A stretch of 64,000 nt of DNA from Eucommia ulmoides (GCA_016647705.1 JAENRU010000483.1:620001-684000); one strand, 5' to 3'. Shown: positions 23,435 through 35,667, counted from the stretch's first letter. Made by a program: numbers and translations. The notes: a model not told the origin generated them from the letters alone.

Positions 23435-23732
23435 GTGTGGGAAGAGAGAGAGAGACTAGATTGGAGAGAGGGACATGAAGGAGATGGTGAAATTAGGAAG
23501 AAAAAAAATATTTTTACCCCTAAATTTGAGATTAGTCTTAAATTGCATTTCAATAGGTATAAAGTGTAATTAAAAAATAGCAGATATTATTGATTTTTAA
23601 AAAAAATAAAAGAATAAAAATATATATCTTTTTTAAGGGCGTTTATGTCTTTTTATAAGAAAACATTAGTCAAAGGTAGTGACTGATATGTGTAAAATGA
23701 CAAAGGAAATAAATGGTACTAGACCCTATTAC

Positions 23733-24180
23733 TAAATTTAATGTCCATATACTAATTCTTTAATTTTTATAAATTTGATGTTCATAATTTTTGTATATAA
23801 TATTTTTGCTTTTATATTATTTATTTAATAATTTTTTATAAATTTAATGTTTAAGTATCATTGCAAAATTTAATATCTATATCTTATTTCTATAATTTTT
23901 GTAAATTTAATGTCGATAATTTTTGTATATTATATTTTTATGTATATAATTTATTTAATTTAATTTAATTTATGTAAATTTAATGTTTCATCATTATTAC
24001 TAAATTTAGTTCATATATTATTTCTATATTTTTTGTAAATTGAATGTCTATAAATTATGTATATTATATTTTCTCATTATATGATTTTAATTTAATTTCA
24101 GTAAATTTAGTATTTTAGTATATTACCAAATTTAATATCCATACATTATTTCTATAGATTTATATGTATAGAAAAAACAT
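23733..24180. repeat. tandem repeat of about 132 bp, 3.4 copies
   Basis: Units begin near 23733, 23869, 24001 and 24129 with aaatttaatatccatatattatttc-like words, followed by aatttaatgtc and gtatattatattttt. The spacing is 136, 132 and 128 bp. The units are very AT-rich and diverged. The region 23435-23732 before it holds a short GA-rich run and no gene. Confidence 0.7.
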
Positions 24181-24209
24181 ATTCTACCTATTCAATTATG
24201 TAAAATATA

Positions 24210-24238
24210 CTAGAATATAACTCGTGCCTGAAGGCACG
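24210..24238 (-). mobile_element. Helitron 3' terminus (minus strand)
   Basis: On the minus strand a hairpin with arms CGTGCC and GGCACG and loop TTCA is followed by AGTTATATT and then CTAG with a T next to it. A GC-rich hairpin shortly before CTRR and insertion next to T is the standard Helitron 3' end. The element body would extend to the right; its 5' end was not found. Confidence 0.5.
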
Positions 24239-26375
24239 AACATTAAATAACAAAATAAAATAAAATGAAGTTGTGCTTCCTTGTACCAACATACAACAAC
24301 AATTCAAAGAGAGATTCAAAAAATATTAATCACTTAAACCTCTCCTCACACCATAACCATTACAACTTAAATAACTCTAATTGAAACAACAAAATATTAC
24401 AATTTAGCCTACTTCTGTAAAAGTTTCATAACATGTGCCCGTGCTCTAAAGTTTCATAAACCAAAAAAACCATAAGCATCTAAAAAGAGCTGCCCGTGCT
24501 CGTGATACACAATAACAATAGCTACTAGTTTAGTCTACATCTGTAAATGTTTCAAGGGTAGTCATTGTCCCAACAAAAAAGATAAATTTTAAGACCTGCA
24601 AAGTTAACTACGAACTAATTTTTTATTAGAACAAAAAAGAAAATAACAAAATAAAATATAAAGGAATGCACTAGATGATAAAAATATACTACAAAAATAT
24701 AATCATTCAAAAATGAAATGTCATACAAAATTAAACACTCTTGAATTTCTAAGATTTAAGTACTCTTATTTTTTAACTGCTATATGAGAACAAAACAAAA
24801 AGTCGAGATCATAAAATAAATAGTTAGGAACAGAAACAGTGCATAAACAAAACTAATTAAGCCAAACATTCACAAACTTAGAAATTAAACCAAGCAATGA
24901 GAAATTAAAGAAACACAAAATAAGTTAACAAACAAAAACTATTATCTTAAACGTATATAAAAATTGCTTTGAAACAAATTCATAACAAACATATCCGGAT
25001 CAACATTCCACTAAATAAAATTTAATCCCCAATAACATTCAACGTGAGAAACAAAGTAAAATCTTTGTGACAAAGTTCAATTTGTGAAAATGATTAGATC
25101 GGAAATTAAATTACTAATTCACAAACATGTAACAATCTCCAGTAGGTGAAACTTAATTTCAAGCACAAATACAAAAATCCGCATAATGTCCTATCAAATC
25201 AAAAGAATCAAACAGATTAATACAAAGCAACAGTAAAAATCAAGATTTCTCTTTGTATGTGTTTAAGTGAAGAACGAAAACAGTAATGGCAGGTGTACCT
25301 GACTCTATGGACACACGAAGAGATTTAGAAGGCCAACTCTATGTTAATGCACCAAAGACCCTTGTAGAGTTGTTTCCCTTCTCTGTACACAATACACTAT
25401 TATAAGCTTTGAGAATTGGAAACTAAAACCATGAGATATAATAGAGAAATTATCTCAGTCAAAATTCAACCAAATACACAGATGAATTAAAAACAATCTC
25501 AAGTAATTGGAACTTAATTTCAAACACAAAGACACATATGAATACAAAGCAACAATAAAAATCAAGCGCTCTTTCTTTTTATATGCGTATAAGCGAAGAA
25601 CTAAGTAAACAATCAATATAGTTAATGAAAGTGAAAACACAGACAATCAGTTTTCTTTTTCATTCTCTGCTTTTATCGGAAAACACACAATCAAACACAA
25701 ATAATGCTTTGAATGCAAAAGCATTAAAAAATTATCTTTGAATTGGAAGATATTGACTTCAAACTCAATGTTCTTTCGCAGATATGAAAATAAGAGAAAA
25801 TGCAAGTATATTAGCCTCATAATTTGATTGTTCAAAAATCGAATCGATTATCAGATTCAAATAAAAAAACAAAAACAAAGCAGCGGGGCATGGGTAAGGT
25901 CGTTGGTGGTGTGGTAAGAGTACCGAGTTCACTTGCTCAAGAAAATATGCGAAAACCATAAAAGTAATTGCTCATACAAACAAAATTCAAACATCATTGA
26001 CAAAACAAAGTACCTGGTTCACGGTCTCCAAATCTGGCCACCGCTGACCACCGTTGTCCCTGACTACCGACAACTGTTGCTGTCGACCACAACGGTGATG
26101 GTGGTTATCTTAGGAGGAAGAGGAAAAAAGATTATACAATAACCCTTAAAATTCAATGATTTCTAAATTACATTTACAAATATTTTACTTATCCAAATAA
26201 TAGAATTATAAAATTATACGATCAAATTTTTCACCTAAAATAGTTATCCAAATAAGAAATTTGTAAATGATGAGATTTTAAAATCCAAGATTTTGAAATC
26301 ACATTATTTACAAATCCCTTACCCAAACACAATCTAAAATAAAATAAAATAAATAATGAAAACATCATTCACCTA
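24239..26375. other. AT-rich DNA, possible Helitron body
   Basis: No gene is supported. Two related segments, 25128-25290 and 25490-25605, share aacaatctc, ggaacttaatttcaa, acaaagcaac and aaaaatcaag words, a diverged duplication. Some minus-strand frames of about 60 codons are hydrophobic but have no recognisable domain. Confidence 0.4.
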
Positions 26376-27754
26376 ATGATCGGGAGTTAAGTTTAAGCAC
26401 GAGAAATCCACCCCGACGTTTTCATCGGATCATCGGACGACAATACATAAATAAATAAATAAATAAAACTTGCAGAAATTTAAATTGCGAAAAGAATAAA
26501 ATAAATTGAAAGAAGAATTAAAAATTAGAAAAATATACATGTTCTAGGCCAAGAATCTCGATACCCATATTTTTCTCTCTCGCAGACGGCTTCCCGAAAG
26601 GGCTTTGATAATCACTCTTTTAAGGGGATAACTTCTCTCAATTTTTGAATAAATAAAGTGGGAGAAAGAGGGTCTTATTTATAGGAGAAGATCGAGTGTA
26701 AAAAACATTTTAGGGAACCCTAAAATTAGGTCTGGTCTCCAAAGCTCAGTCCAATTTGGACTAGAAAAGAGTAAAATAGGCAGAAAATGGCAAGATTAGT
26801 CCTAGGGTTTTGAGCGCGTGAGAGAAACGCGTTTGCCCATCGCCTTTAGTAGTCGGCGACACGCGGCTGGGGAGAGGTGGTTGCTTTCCAATTTTTTTAT
26901 TTTTTTTATTTGTTATGTGCGTACCAGCCGACAAGGGGGCCCGCCACCCCTCTCTCTCTCTCTCTCTCTTCTCTTCGCTCTCTCTCTTTCTCTGGCGTTG
27001 TGCAGGTGGCGGGTCAGGCGGGCCCACACCTACACACAATTCTCTCTCTCTCTCTCTCTCTCTCTCTTACGGTTTGGGACCCAACTTCCCCTTTATTTCA
27101 AATTGCTCCCTTCTTTTCCCTTCTTTCAATTTCAAATCCTTTTCTTTATATTGATTTTTCTTTTTCTCTCTCTCTCTCTCTTTTTTTTTTTTTTTTTTTG
27201 GAACAAATGAAATAAAACAAAACAAATTTAGATATAAATTAAGCATAATTATTTTTATTTTTTTACGGGACGGTCAGAATGTCATGTGTACAACAATAAT
27301 TCTTAATTTATTATTTAGTTTCAAGGCTTCAATCATTATTATATTATATTTTTCATTTAAAATTAATCTTATTAATTTCATTTGATTAAAATTCATTTTG
27401 AGCACTGAATGTATTTGTAAATAAAGTCAAGAGTCAATTTATTGAATCTGAATACAAGGATAACTAAATAAAAAATTTAGTGATTAATTCAAAATTAAAA
27501 TATAAATTGAGAGGTGATAATGTAATTTATTTTTATACCTAGAACACTTAATTTGGAGTTACAATTCTTTTTCCTTGAAATATTTTTAAATTTTAATTGA
27601 ATTTAATTTCAATTGAATTCAAGTAAAAATATTTTCAATTTCATTTAAAAATATTTCAATTGAATGTTTAAAAATATTTCAAAATAAAAAATCCGACATA
27701 TTAGCCCTTGAGTCGGGTTCCGTTAGTAAAATTTGAAAAAATTGGATGGCAACA
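26376..27754 (-). repeat. LTR-like relic with minus-strand TATA box
   Basis: The minus strand has CTATAAATAAGACCC near 26684, placed as in a retrotransposon LTR, followed by a plausible leader. Possible edges are tgatcggg at 26376 and ggcaaca at 27754, but no target duplication was found. The middle contains (CT)n runs at 26949-26972, 27040-27067 and 27163-27182 and a poly-T run. Open frames across 26761-27215 are products of these runs. Confidence 0.3.
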
Positions 27755-27775
27755 GTCACGTGATAAGCACGTGAC
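27755..27775. promoter_or_regulatory. perfect inverted repeat with two G-box cores
   Basis: GTCACGTG and CACGTGAC face each other across ATAAG. Each arm contains CACGTG, the core bound by plant bZIP and bHLH factors. It lies about 1 kb upstream of a candidate exon at 28727 and next to the right edge of the LTR-like relic. Regulatory use is a guess. Confidence 0.4.
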
Positions 27776-27984
27776 TATTTGGTTAAGGGTACATGTGTCA
27801 TTTCATTTTTATTAATTTAATGGGACTTATTTGCATATTTTGTTAAACTTAGGGTAAAAATGTCTTTTTCCTTTAATTTTTTTTTTCCAGATCGTCTGCT
27901 CTCTCTCACTGTCTTCTTCGTCTTTTTCGCTGTCACTGGCGCCGTCTTCGTTGTCACCTCATTATCGTCTTCATCTTCTTCTCC

Positions 27985-28605
27985 ATTTCGATTTCGAAGA
28001 GTTCTTTGCCTCTGGGTTTCGATTTCGATTTCGAAATCGAATTCGAAACCCAATTTTGAAATCGAAACCCTAGTCCATTCACGTTCGTCTTCTTCTCTAT
28101 TTCGATTCCGATTTCGAAGTGTTCTTCGAAACTGGGTTTTGATTTCGATTTCAAAATCGAAATCGAAACCCTGTTTTGATTGGGTTTCGATTTGGGCTTT
28201 CAAAATTCCCTATATGTATTTGATTTTCTCTATGAAGAAGAGAGAAATCCAAAATAAAAATAAAAATAAAAATCTTTTTTCTTTAGCAGCCAAGATTCAG
28301 AAAAAAAGAAAAAAAAAACATTTGAAATCGAAACCCACAAACCAAACACAAACGAAGTTCAAAGAAATAAAAAAAAAAAAAAAAAGTTCAAACAATTCCG
28401 AGAACAAATTCGAAATCGAAACCCAAATCGAAGTAGAAATCGAAACCCTATTTCGATTTCGATTTCGAAATCAAAATTGAAACCCAAATTGAAGTAGAAA
28501 TCGAAACTCTATTTCGATTTTGAACTCTATTTTGATTTCGAAATCGAAATTGATTTCGTTTTTGAAATCGAACGTGTTGTTCGATTTCAATTTCGAAGAC
28601 GAAAT
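27985..28605. repeat. GATTTC/GAAATC hexamer-rich repeat
   Basis: Runs of TTTCGATTTCGA and its complement alternate over about 600 bp, broken by poly-A tracts near 28300 and 28370. Because the hexamer reads open on both strands, long frames appear on both (FEIEIE-type and ISISKS-type) with no complex composition. A shorter block of the same words lies at 32070-32150. It is a low-complexity repeat, not a protein gene. Confidence 0.75.
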
Positions 28606-28726
28606 CAAGGACGAATCCAGATCGGCGGCGAGGGCCGTCGTCATCACGACGGCTTAGAAGAGCGTCGGGCACAAGATCAGAGAGCGAGCGAGAGCGAGAT
28701 AGAGAAAGGGTTAGGTGGCCGAAAGA

Positions 28727-29047
28727 ATGAGATTCCTCACTCTACCACCCTCATCAATTAGGGTTTTCGCACCAGGTATTTTCAAAATCCTCTTCATTTT
28801 TCTCCGTCGATTTTGAGTTTTTCTTTCTATGATCGTGTTTTTGTTCTTGTAATTCTCACTTTTCTCCGTCGATTTCTAGTTTTTCTTCAATTGATCATGT
28901 TTTGGCTTCTGCAATTTTTGTTTTTTCTCGGTGATGAACAAAACAGATGATAAGTCTGATGTAATAATCCATTCTTTACTTGAATCTGAAGACAAATCGA
29001 GGCATTTGTCTGAGAGAAACCACCGCCTCTCAATGGAAGAGAGCTGA
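28727..29047 (+). CDS. candidate two-exon small gene or gene fragment
   Basis: ATG at 28727 opens a first exon to 28775 (MRFLTLPPSSIRVFAP), followed by GT at 28776 and an AG at 28945-28946. Joining to 28947-29047 keeps one open frame of 49 codons ending in TGA at 29045-29047. The intron is T-rich, as in plants, and a CT-rich leader lies upstream. I recognise no domain. An inverted-repeat element begins ten bases after the stop, so this may be the 5' end of a truncated gene. Chance is also possible given the short length. Confidence 0.25.
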
Positions 29048-29071
29048 AAGTAATTTAGGGTTAATTACACT

Positions 29072-30384
29072 TGTCACGACCCAGTTTCACAGGGCCAGAC
29101 TATGGTTTCTCCTATAGAGAAATTCTTAAACCTAAAACCCGACTTGCCGAAATGTAAATCTATAACCTTTGGTAATGTTTGGTTTAAAGGTGATAATTCT
29201 TGTTGCCAATTTTACGATGGAAATTTTTTAATCTAATAGTCACCATTTAAATCCAAATATTTCATTTATTAGCTAATCCGCGGATTTTTCATACACGACA
29301 ACCCAATTAAAAGAGTCTCGAATCTGTAATTTAAAAACCAAATTTTTATATTTCATCAAATCAAATTATCCCATCATAAGTTTAAAAAAATCAACTTTCT
29401 AACATTAAATCAAACCAGTTATATTCAACAGTTACATTTACCGAATATTCGATACGTTATTATTGAGAGAAATATTCTACAACAACTACGAAAATTAATA
29501 TTACTGTTTTCTCCAATTATAATAATAAATAATAATTACAATTTTTACAATAGAAATTCCACAAAAACTCTTCTCTCGTTACGTCCTAGCCGACTCTGCA
29601 ACCAAACACTGTGGGCTGTGAGCTTACGCTCAGTAGAATTTCAACCCCTCTAATATGTGTATTTAATTAAACACATAAAACTACGTAATCATGTTCGTCA
29701 CATAAATTTTCGCATCATCTAGATCATTTCATATAATTTCCACAGGTAACACTTCACACAATATACCAAACCATATCAACATATTTCATGCGAACAAATA
29801 ACGCTAAATTCACCACTGGCCGTGAAATTGGATTTATAACTTTTAGTGGGGTTATTTTTGTAGTTTTTTCTTTTTCTTTTTCTTTTTCTTTTCTTTTTCT
29901 TCTTTTCTTTTCCTGCTTCTTTTTCCTTTTTCTTTTTCTGTTTGTTTTTCCCGTTTCTGCTTCCTGCTTTTGCTTCAACCAGCAGTCGACCGTTTCTCAC
30001 TCCTGCCGCCAATCGCTGCTCTATCCACGCTACCCTCGCAACCTCACATCACCGGACCTCAGAACAAAACACATACTCACGATCACCGCCACCACCGTCG
30101 GTCAACCTCACGCCGCCGCCTGCACCCACACGCCCACAAGACACATACACATACTGTCGCAACAGCGCGCACACACACACATACAAACAAAGCATATCCA
30201 TATATACATCGGTGAACAAAACACCGCCAAAAATCAGACAACACACACATACCCACTTCTTTCTCTCTCTATCTCTTACTTACCGCCGGCCCAATTACCT
30301 GACGACGACACACATACACTCTGACACACAATCTCTCGCCGGAACAAATAGGGAACACACACACATATCATCAATGGCACACAC

Positions 30385-30425
<41 letters not shown>

Positions 30426-31060
30426 CACAAACAAAACAGCTGTACAATCGCCGGAGGAACAATGACGATTTTACACACCCACGCAACGATGATCAGAACA
30501 CACTCATACCCACTCCACCAAAATGGAAACAAAAAACACACACATATTGTTTACACGCACCGGCGACAAACTGTCGACCTCTCTCTCTCTCTCTCTTCGC
30601 CTTCTCTCTCTCCTCTGTTTTCGGTTCTTCGATTTCATTCTTTTTAGAGTTGAGATCATGATTTGCATGAGGTAATTTACATGCATGAGAGTAGTGGATC
30701 AATTTGTTCCTAGCTTGCCATGTCAATGGATCTCGATTCTTCTTTCGGTTCTCCGGCTGTCTTCACGGCATACCCACGCACAATTATTAAAATAATCTTT
30801 TGATCAAAATACTCTTTCCTCCCCCAATTTTCTTGAAATCGTCTTTTTAGTCCAATCTTCACCTTTAATATTTTCTTAAATTTCAATTCCACCCAAAAAG
30901 TTTTAATTAAACCCAAATTCCAATTTTAATATTCTAAAAATTACCAATTAACCCCTAAATATTTAAATCAAATAATAAATTACACCATTTACCCCGTTAT
31001 TTCCAAAACATTTTAAAACGCGATTTAAATTATACGTATAACGAAGATCGGGGTTTTACA
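29072..31060 (-). repeat. solo LTR of a Tekay-like chromovirus
   Basis: Plus-strand ends are TGTCACGACCC and GGGGTTTTACA, with a perfect 5-bp duplication ACACT (29067-29071 and 31061-31065). It is built like the 11857 LTR: a (CA)n block in a GC-richer part, then cttttagtccaa and a ttttaca end. No interior or partner is present, so it arose by recombination between LTRs. A hairpin TGAGC-TTAC-GCTCA lies at 29619-29632. Long frames at 29788-30661 come from CT and CA repeats. The strand follows the Tekay element. Confidence 0.85.
30389..30422. repeat. (AC)17 microsatellite
   Basis: An uninterrupted AC run inside the chromoviral solo LTR. Confidence 0.95.
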
Positions 31061-31590
31061 ACACTTTTTACCCCAATAATTATGAATAATTATAGAAGGG
31101 CAAAATCAACATTCGACGCTTCCGTTAACGGAGTTAGCATTTCACTTAGGTCCACAAACCACAGAGGGGTAAGTGGTGACGTTTGAACCACGGCGGGGGG
31201 CGGGGAGGGGGGTAAAGTGCAAATTGACCAAACCATAGGTTTTTATTTTTTGTAATTAACCCTAATTTTGATGATTCTATCACAATAGCATTTGTTAGTG
31301 CAAAAAAAGCATCAAAACTATTTTTTTTCCCATCATGATTGTCCCCACACCTTTTGGGTTTAAGACTAATCTCGTTCGGATTCTTGTTTTTAAATTGTAA
31401 AAATGATCACATTGAGAGACGGATAGCAGACAATCTTAAAATGGTGTTGAAACTACCAGTTCCCATATTGTTTTTAAACAGCTTAATCTTACTGTCATTT
31501 CACGGATTAATTTGCCCTATTAATAATTAGTTAGCTTCTATACGTGTTGTCACCCCTAAAAATGCAAAACAAAATATGGTAATAAATTAG

Positions 31591-33407
31591 GGTTAATAAC
31601 ACTTTACCCCCTGTGATTTGGTCGATTTGCACTTTATCCCCTGTGGTTTAAACTTCTTCACTTACCCCTGTGGTTCGTGGACCTAAATGCAACGCTAACT
31701 CCGTTGACGAAAAGGTCAAAATGTCAATTTTATCCTTATGTAATTATTGTCTTTTTTGGGGTGTAAAGTGCAATTAACCCAAACGCCTACAATCAAGCAC
31801 TCTTTTTATAACTTGAGCTCTTTTCTCTAAAACGCTCTCGCTGTTGACCTTTCTCTCCCTCCGATCTCCGATCTCGTGACGTCGCTTCTCCGATCACGGT
31901 GACAACGGCCTTTTGCCCCTTCCAAAATCGCATTCGCCGCTCTTCGTCAGCGTTACACTACCCACGGTGGACAAATCCCATGGACTTCTCTCTCTCTCCT
32001 CCCTCTGTTTCTCCAGGCACGAAATCGAACCCTAGCTCCGAAATCCATGTCTGAATCTTCACGAAATCGATTTAGGTTTAGGATTCACGAAATCAATTTC
32101 TTGAACGAAATCGATTTCGTTGCTCGATTTCATTCAAGATATTGATTTCGTTGATTCAACATCTCTTGCGTTGGAATTATTGTATACTGTGGACTCTACT
32201 TTGGAATCTACGATTCTTTGAAACCTGTGGTTCTAGTTGGTGACTTGCAGGTAAGTATGTGAAACTCATGTTTTTTTTGTCCAATGGTTGTAATTATGTA
32301 GCTTAATTTGTACCTTTCTTTGTTCTTTTTATTCCTTAATTTCTGTTGCTTAATGTTGCTTAGTTGTTGAAAAATGTGGAAAGTTATGATATGCTTTAAT
32401 TTGTTGAACCAGTTAGAATGTTGAGGTGTTTTGTGTAGTGTTTCTGTTTCTCATAGTTTTTTTGTTTCTGACTCTGTTCAACGAATTTGTTCAAACAATT
32501 TGGGAACAGAACGAAAACAGAATTTTGTTTAGTTCCAATTTGTTGGAACTTGGAGCCGAAACAGAAACAGAAACAGAAACAGAAGCGTTGACTCTGTTTT
32601 TATTCCCATTTTTTTGCTTCTACCCAAAAATCTTGAATCAATTATGATCTTTTGCCAGGAATTTGTTCTTAAAATAGAAGGGAATTTTTTTTGGTTTTCA
32701 TATTTCTGTATTTTTTTCCTGGTTACAGAATAAAAAAAACTGGGAGCAGAAGCAAATGGGGCCAATTTTTTCTTTATTTTGTTTCTGTTCCCCGAGAAGT
32801 TGGAACAGAAACTGAAAAACAAATTATTCCTGAATTGATTCCAGATTTTAAAAAATAAAATAAAAATTGTTTCGTGTTTAGCAATGATTTTATCTTTGTT
32901 AACCTGAATTAATTCAACGAATTGTTATGACCTTATCAACGAATTGTTATGACCTTATCGTTTCGTGTTCTAAAATATAAAATATGTTTTGTCGAGTAGT
33001 GTTAGAAGTTTTTTTTTTTTTGGTTAATTGTTCTGTTTCTTATATTTTTCAGTTCAAAAATACAAAATGTTCGGCCAATCAGTGTTGAAATTATTATCAA
33101 TACATTATTTTAATACACTAATTTTTGGAATAATGTAGAAAGTGTGTGAGAAAATTAGATATTATATAGATAAATTGTAAGGGTAAAATGGAAACATTAA
33201 ATAGGTAATTTGGAGGGGAAAAACACAAAAACAACGCCCATCTTCATAAATGGCACGTGAGTAGGAAATCTGTCAAGTTTGACATAAAATGTTAGATTTA
33301 TACTTAGGTCCAAGACCACCGGGGGGAGGATAAGTGGCAACGTTTAAATCACATGGGCGTTAAAGTGCAAATTGGTCAAACCACAAAGGGTAAAGTGCTA
33401 TTAACCC
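31591..33407. mobile_element. 1.8-kb Mutator-like element with long inverted ends
   Basis: The left end GGGTTAATAACACTTTACCC and the reverse complement of the right end GGGTTAATAGCACTTTACCC continue in alignment for about 115 bp. The flanking 9-mers are AATAAATTA (left) and AATAAACTA (right), eight of nine identical, the duplication length of Mutator-like elements. The interior has a CT-rich leader, a block of GAAATC words (32070-32150) and (GAAACA)n at 32559-32583, but no transposase. The left 190 bp also look like a complete small relative (31591-31780), so a nested copy is possible. Confidence 0.6.
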
Positions 33408-33539
33408 AATAAACTACCAACGAAATTGAAAACGAAACTACAGTTTCTTTTCTTCCAATTGTGATGGTTATTTAATTTTTTTTTTTTACGCAACAATGAT
33501 CTATAATTTATGATCTTCATAATAAGATTTTTTTTTTTT

Positions 33540-34150
33540 TTTTAGTTGTGGATTAGGATGCATGTGAATGTTACATATAACATAAATGGTGATGTTAATA
33601 TTAAATATAACATCACTACAATCTGTATGTCCCCGTGAGTGTTGAAAATATAACTTCCAATGTAATAAAAATAATATCAATTAATGTTGATAATAACACA
33701 AATTATATGAATATGTTGAATGTAACATGACTTACTTATAAAAGATGATTTAGATGTTGCATGTAACATTTAATTGTGTTTTGATAATGTATAAAACCGT
33801 GTTAAATAGAACACGAATGTGAAAAATAAAATTTTTAAAAGTACCATGTTGAGTGAAAATAAATATGAAAATTGAAAATTCTGCAACAAATCTAAATATA
33901 TAATTAGATCATGAAAAAAAAATGTGTACAACAATTTTAATAAAATGATTTTGTTGTGAAACCAATAAATATGAAAAATCTCAATTCTGCAGATCTAACA
34001 AGGGCGAAGTTGTCATTTAATTTCCACATTTTTTTAAATTTGGGACTGGAAGGTTTGAAAAATCTTTACACTAGGATTATTTGGTTTATTTTCAAACAAC
34101 TAGAATCAATTAGTAATTTCATACTTAAATTGGGATCACCTAGGAAATGT
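33540..34150. repeat. diverged relative of the 38000-38600 repeat
   Basis: The segment 33880-34090 shares gaatctaaatatataatta, gtgtacaa, ataaaatgattttgtt, aaatctcaatt and tttggtttattttc words in order with 38310-38545. Upstream it has TTACATATAAC forms of the palindrome that is repeated in the 37-kb array. No gene is seen. Confidence 0.6.
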
Positions 34151-35640
34151 GTATAACTAATACTATGGGTATACATCATTTACTTCTCCTCTCATTATGC
34201 CATTAACTAGAAATATCTCTAATTATTTACTAAATAGTAGTCAACCCTTTATCATTTTTTCCCTATACATAAAAAATTATTGAAATTTTTATTGTAATGA
34301 CAACTTTATCCTTGACTATTTAAAATAATTAAACAATTAAAAGTTGAAATACATAAATCTTCTTTATTCACCTTTGTCCTGAAATTGTTTCTTTTAATTT
34401 ATGAGAACAGAAACAAGAAACATATTTAGTTGCAACATTTGTTCATTTTTTTATTAAAATATATGGTGGCCTGTGTGGTGGTGGCGGCTAGCGGGATGAT
34501 AGTGGAAATAGTTTTGTGGGAGTAAATAAAAATCTATATTTTTTTTTGTTTCTCAAATTCTCAAGAAATTCAGGAATTACTCCTAAATTACATCCAAAAT
34601 TTTGGGATAAAATGGGTTTCTATATGTTAATCTCAAAATTCTGGGAGCAGGAATAGAAATTAGGGAACGAAAATAGTAACCAACCATGTTTTCTCCTTCT
34701 CCTATTAACAGTGAGGAATATTAGTTTACTTTTAATTTTATTAGATTTTAATTCAAAATAAATTATGATGTAGGAAAAATTCACGCTACTCAGAAGAAGC
34801 CCATCACGATATGCCCAATACTCAAAAGAAGCCGGGCCATGAACATTGGTCCAAATCCATGATCCATGTGCGGATCCATCAAGTGGAAGGTCAAAGAACG
34901 TAATTCTCACTTAGTGGGGTAGGCGAAAGGGCGTAACTCCCCACTAATTGTGTAACTCTTCATTAACTCCCCACTAAATAACCACATAATTGAGAGCAAA
35001 AAAGATTGTAACTCCCCATTGAATAACAACATAATGGGGAGAAGACCAAGTCATCAAAGACTAGGTCACCCATACTCAACAATCGTGATCTGTTTAGTTT
35101 ATAAATAAGGGAGATGTATCACATAATTTTTATATTGCAGTCTTCTGTTTGATATCCTAAAGCAGACTGACTTATTCTCATACCGGATGTTCTTTGACTG
35201 ACACAACACTACTGTGCCCTTAAAACTAATCGGTTTTGCAAGTTATCTCTGACATGTACAGAGCTGTTACATGTGTTAGGGATTTTTTGGACAACATCAA
35301 ATCAATTTTTAATCTATTAAATGTTATATAACTCATAAAATTTAAAATAGAATGTAGTTAAATCTTGAATTAACACATTTCCAAGCCAATTAAAATGATA
35401 TCATACAATTATAATGAAATACGGAAAAAAAAGAAGAAGATTTATTTTGATATTATCCAAACTTTGAAATTTATCTATTCAATTAAAATTTGAAGAGAGT
35501 TTTAAATTTAAAATCACATAGAATAAAAATTAAGTATGTAAAATAAGATATATCAAAACTAGCCCCATCTTTAAGAAATCAATTCGCATGGAGACCATGA
35601 AAAACTTTGGCAAAACACTACTAGTTAAAAAACATAGAAA
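34151..35640. other. intergenic DNA with repeat relics
   Basis: 34235-34370 repeats 5637-5800. From 34769 to about 35290 the sequence resembles a retrotransposon LTR (TATA-like tttataaata at 35098, repeated actccccac words, TG/CA edges) but I found no duplication. No gene is supported. Confidence 0.4.
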
Positions 35641-35667
35641 AAAGAAAAAAAAAAATCCATATATATA

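Larger units (their letters stand above)
29058..31262. mobile_element. GGGTTAATTAC inverted-repeat element, split by a solo LTR
   Basis: Ends are GGGTTAATTACACT and (reverse complement) GGGTTAATTACAAA. Flanks are TAATTTA and TAATTTT. Removing the solo LTR leaves about 215 bp containing the family words ttaggtccacaaaccaca and gtaaagtgcaaattgaccaaa. Relatives lie at 31591-31780, at the right end of 31591-33407 and at 40150-40367. No coding capacity. Confidence 0.7.

Noticed and set aside
27860..28480. A 206-codon frame and a 128-codon antisense frame
   Set aside because: Both come from a GAAATC/GATTTC hexamer that reads open on each strand; composition is too simple for a gene.
29942..30661. 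A 239-codon open frame and overlapping frames on both strands
   Set aside because: The product is Thr/His/Ser-rich sequence from (CA)n and (CT)n runs inside a solo LTR with a perfect target duplication.
34769..35290. A complete solo LTR
   Set aside because: It has a TATA box and TG/CA words, but no target duplication or partner could be found, so it is only mentioned as LTR-like.
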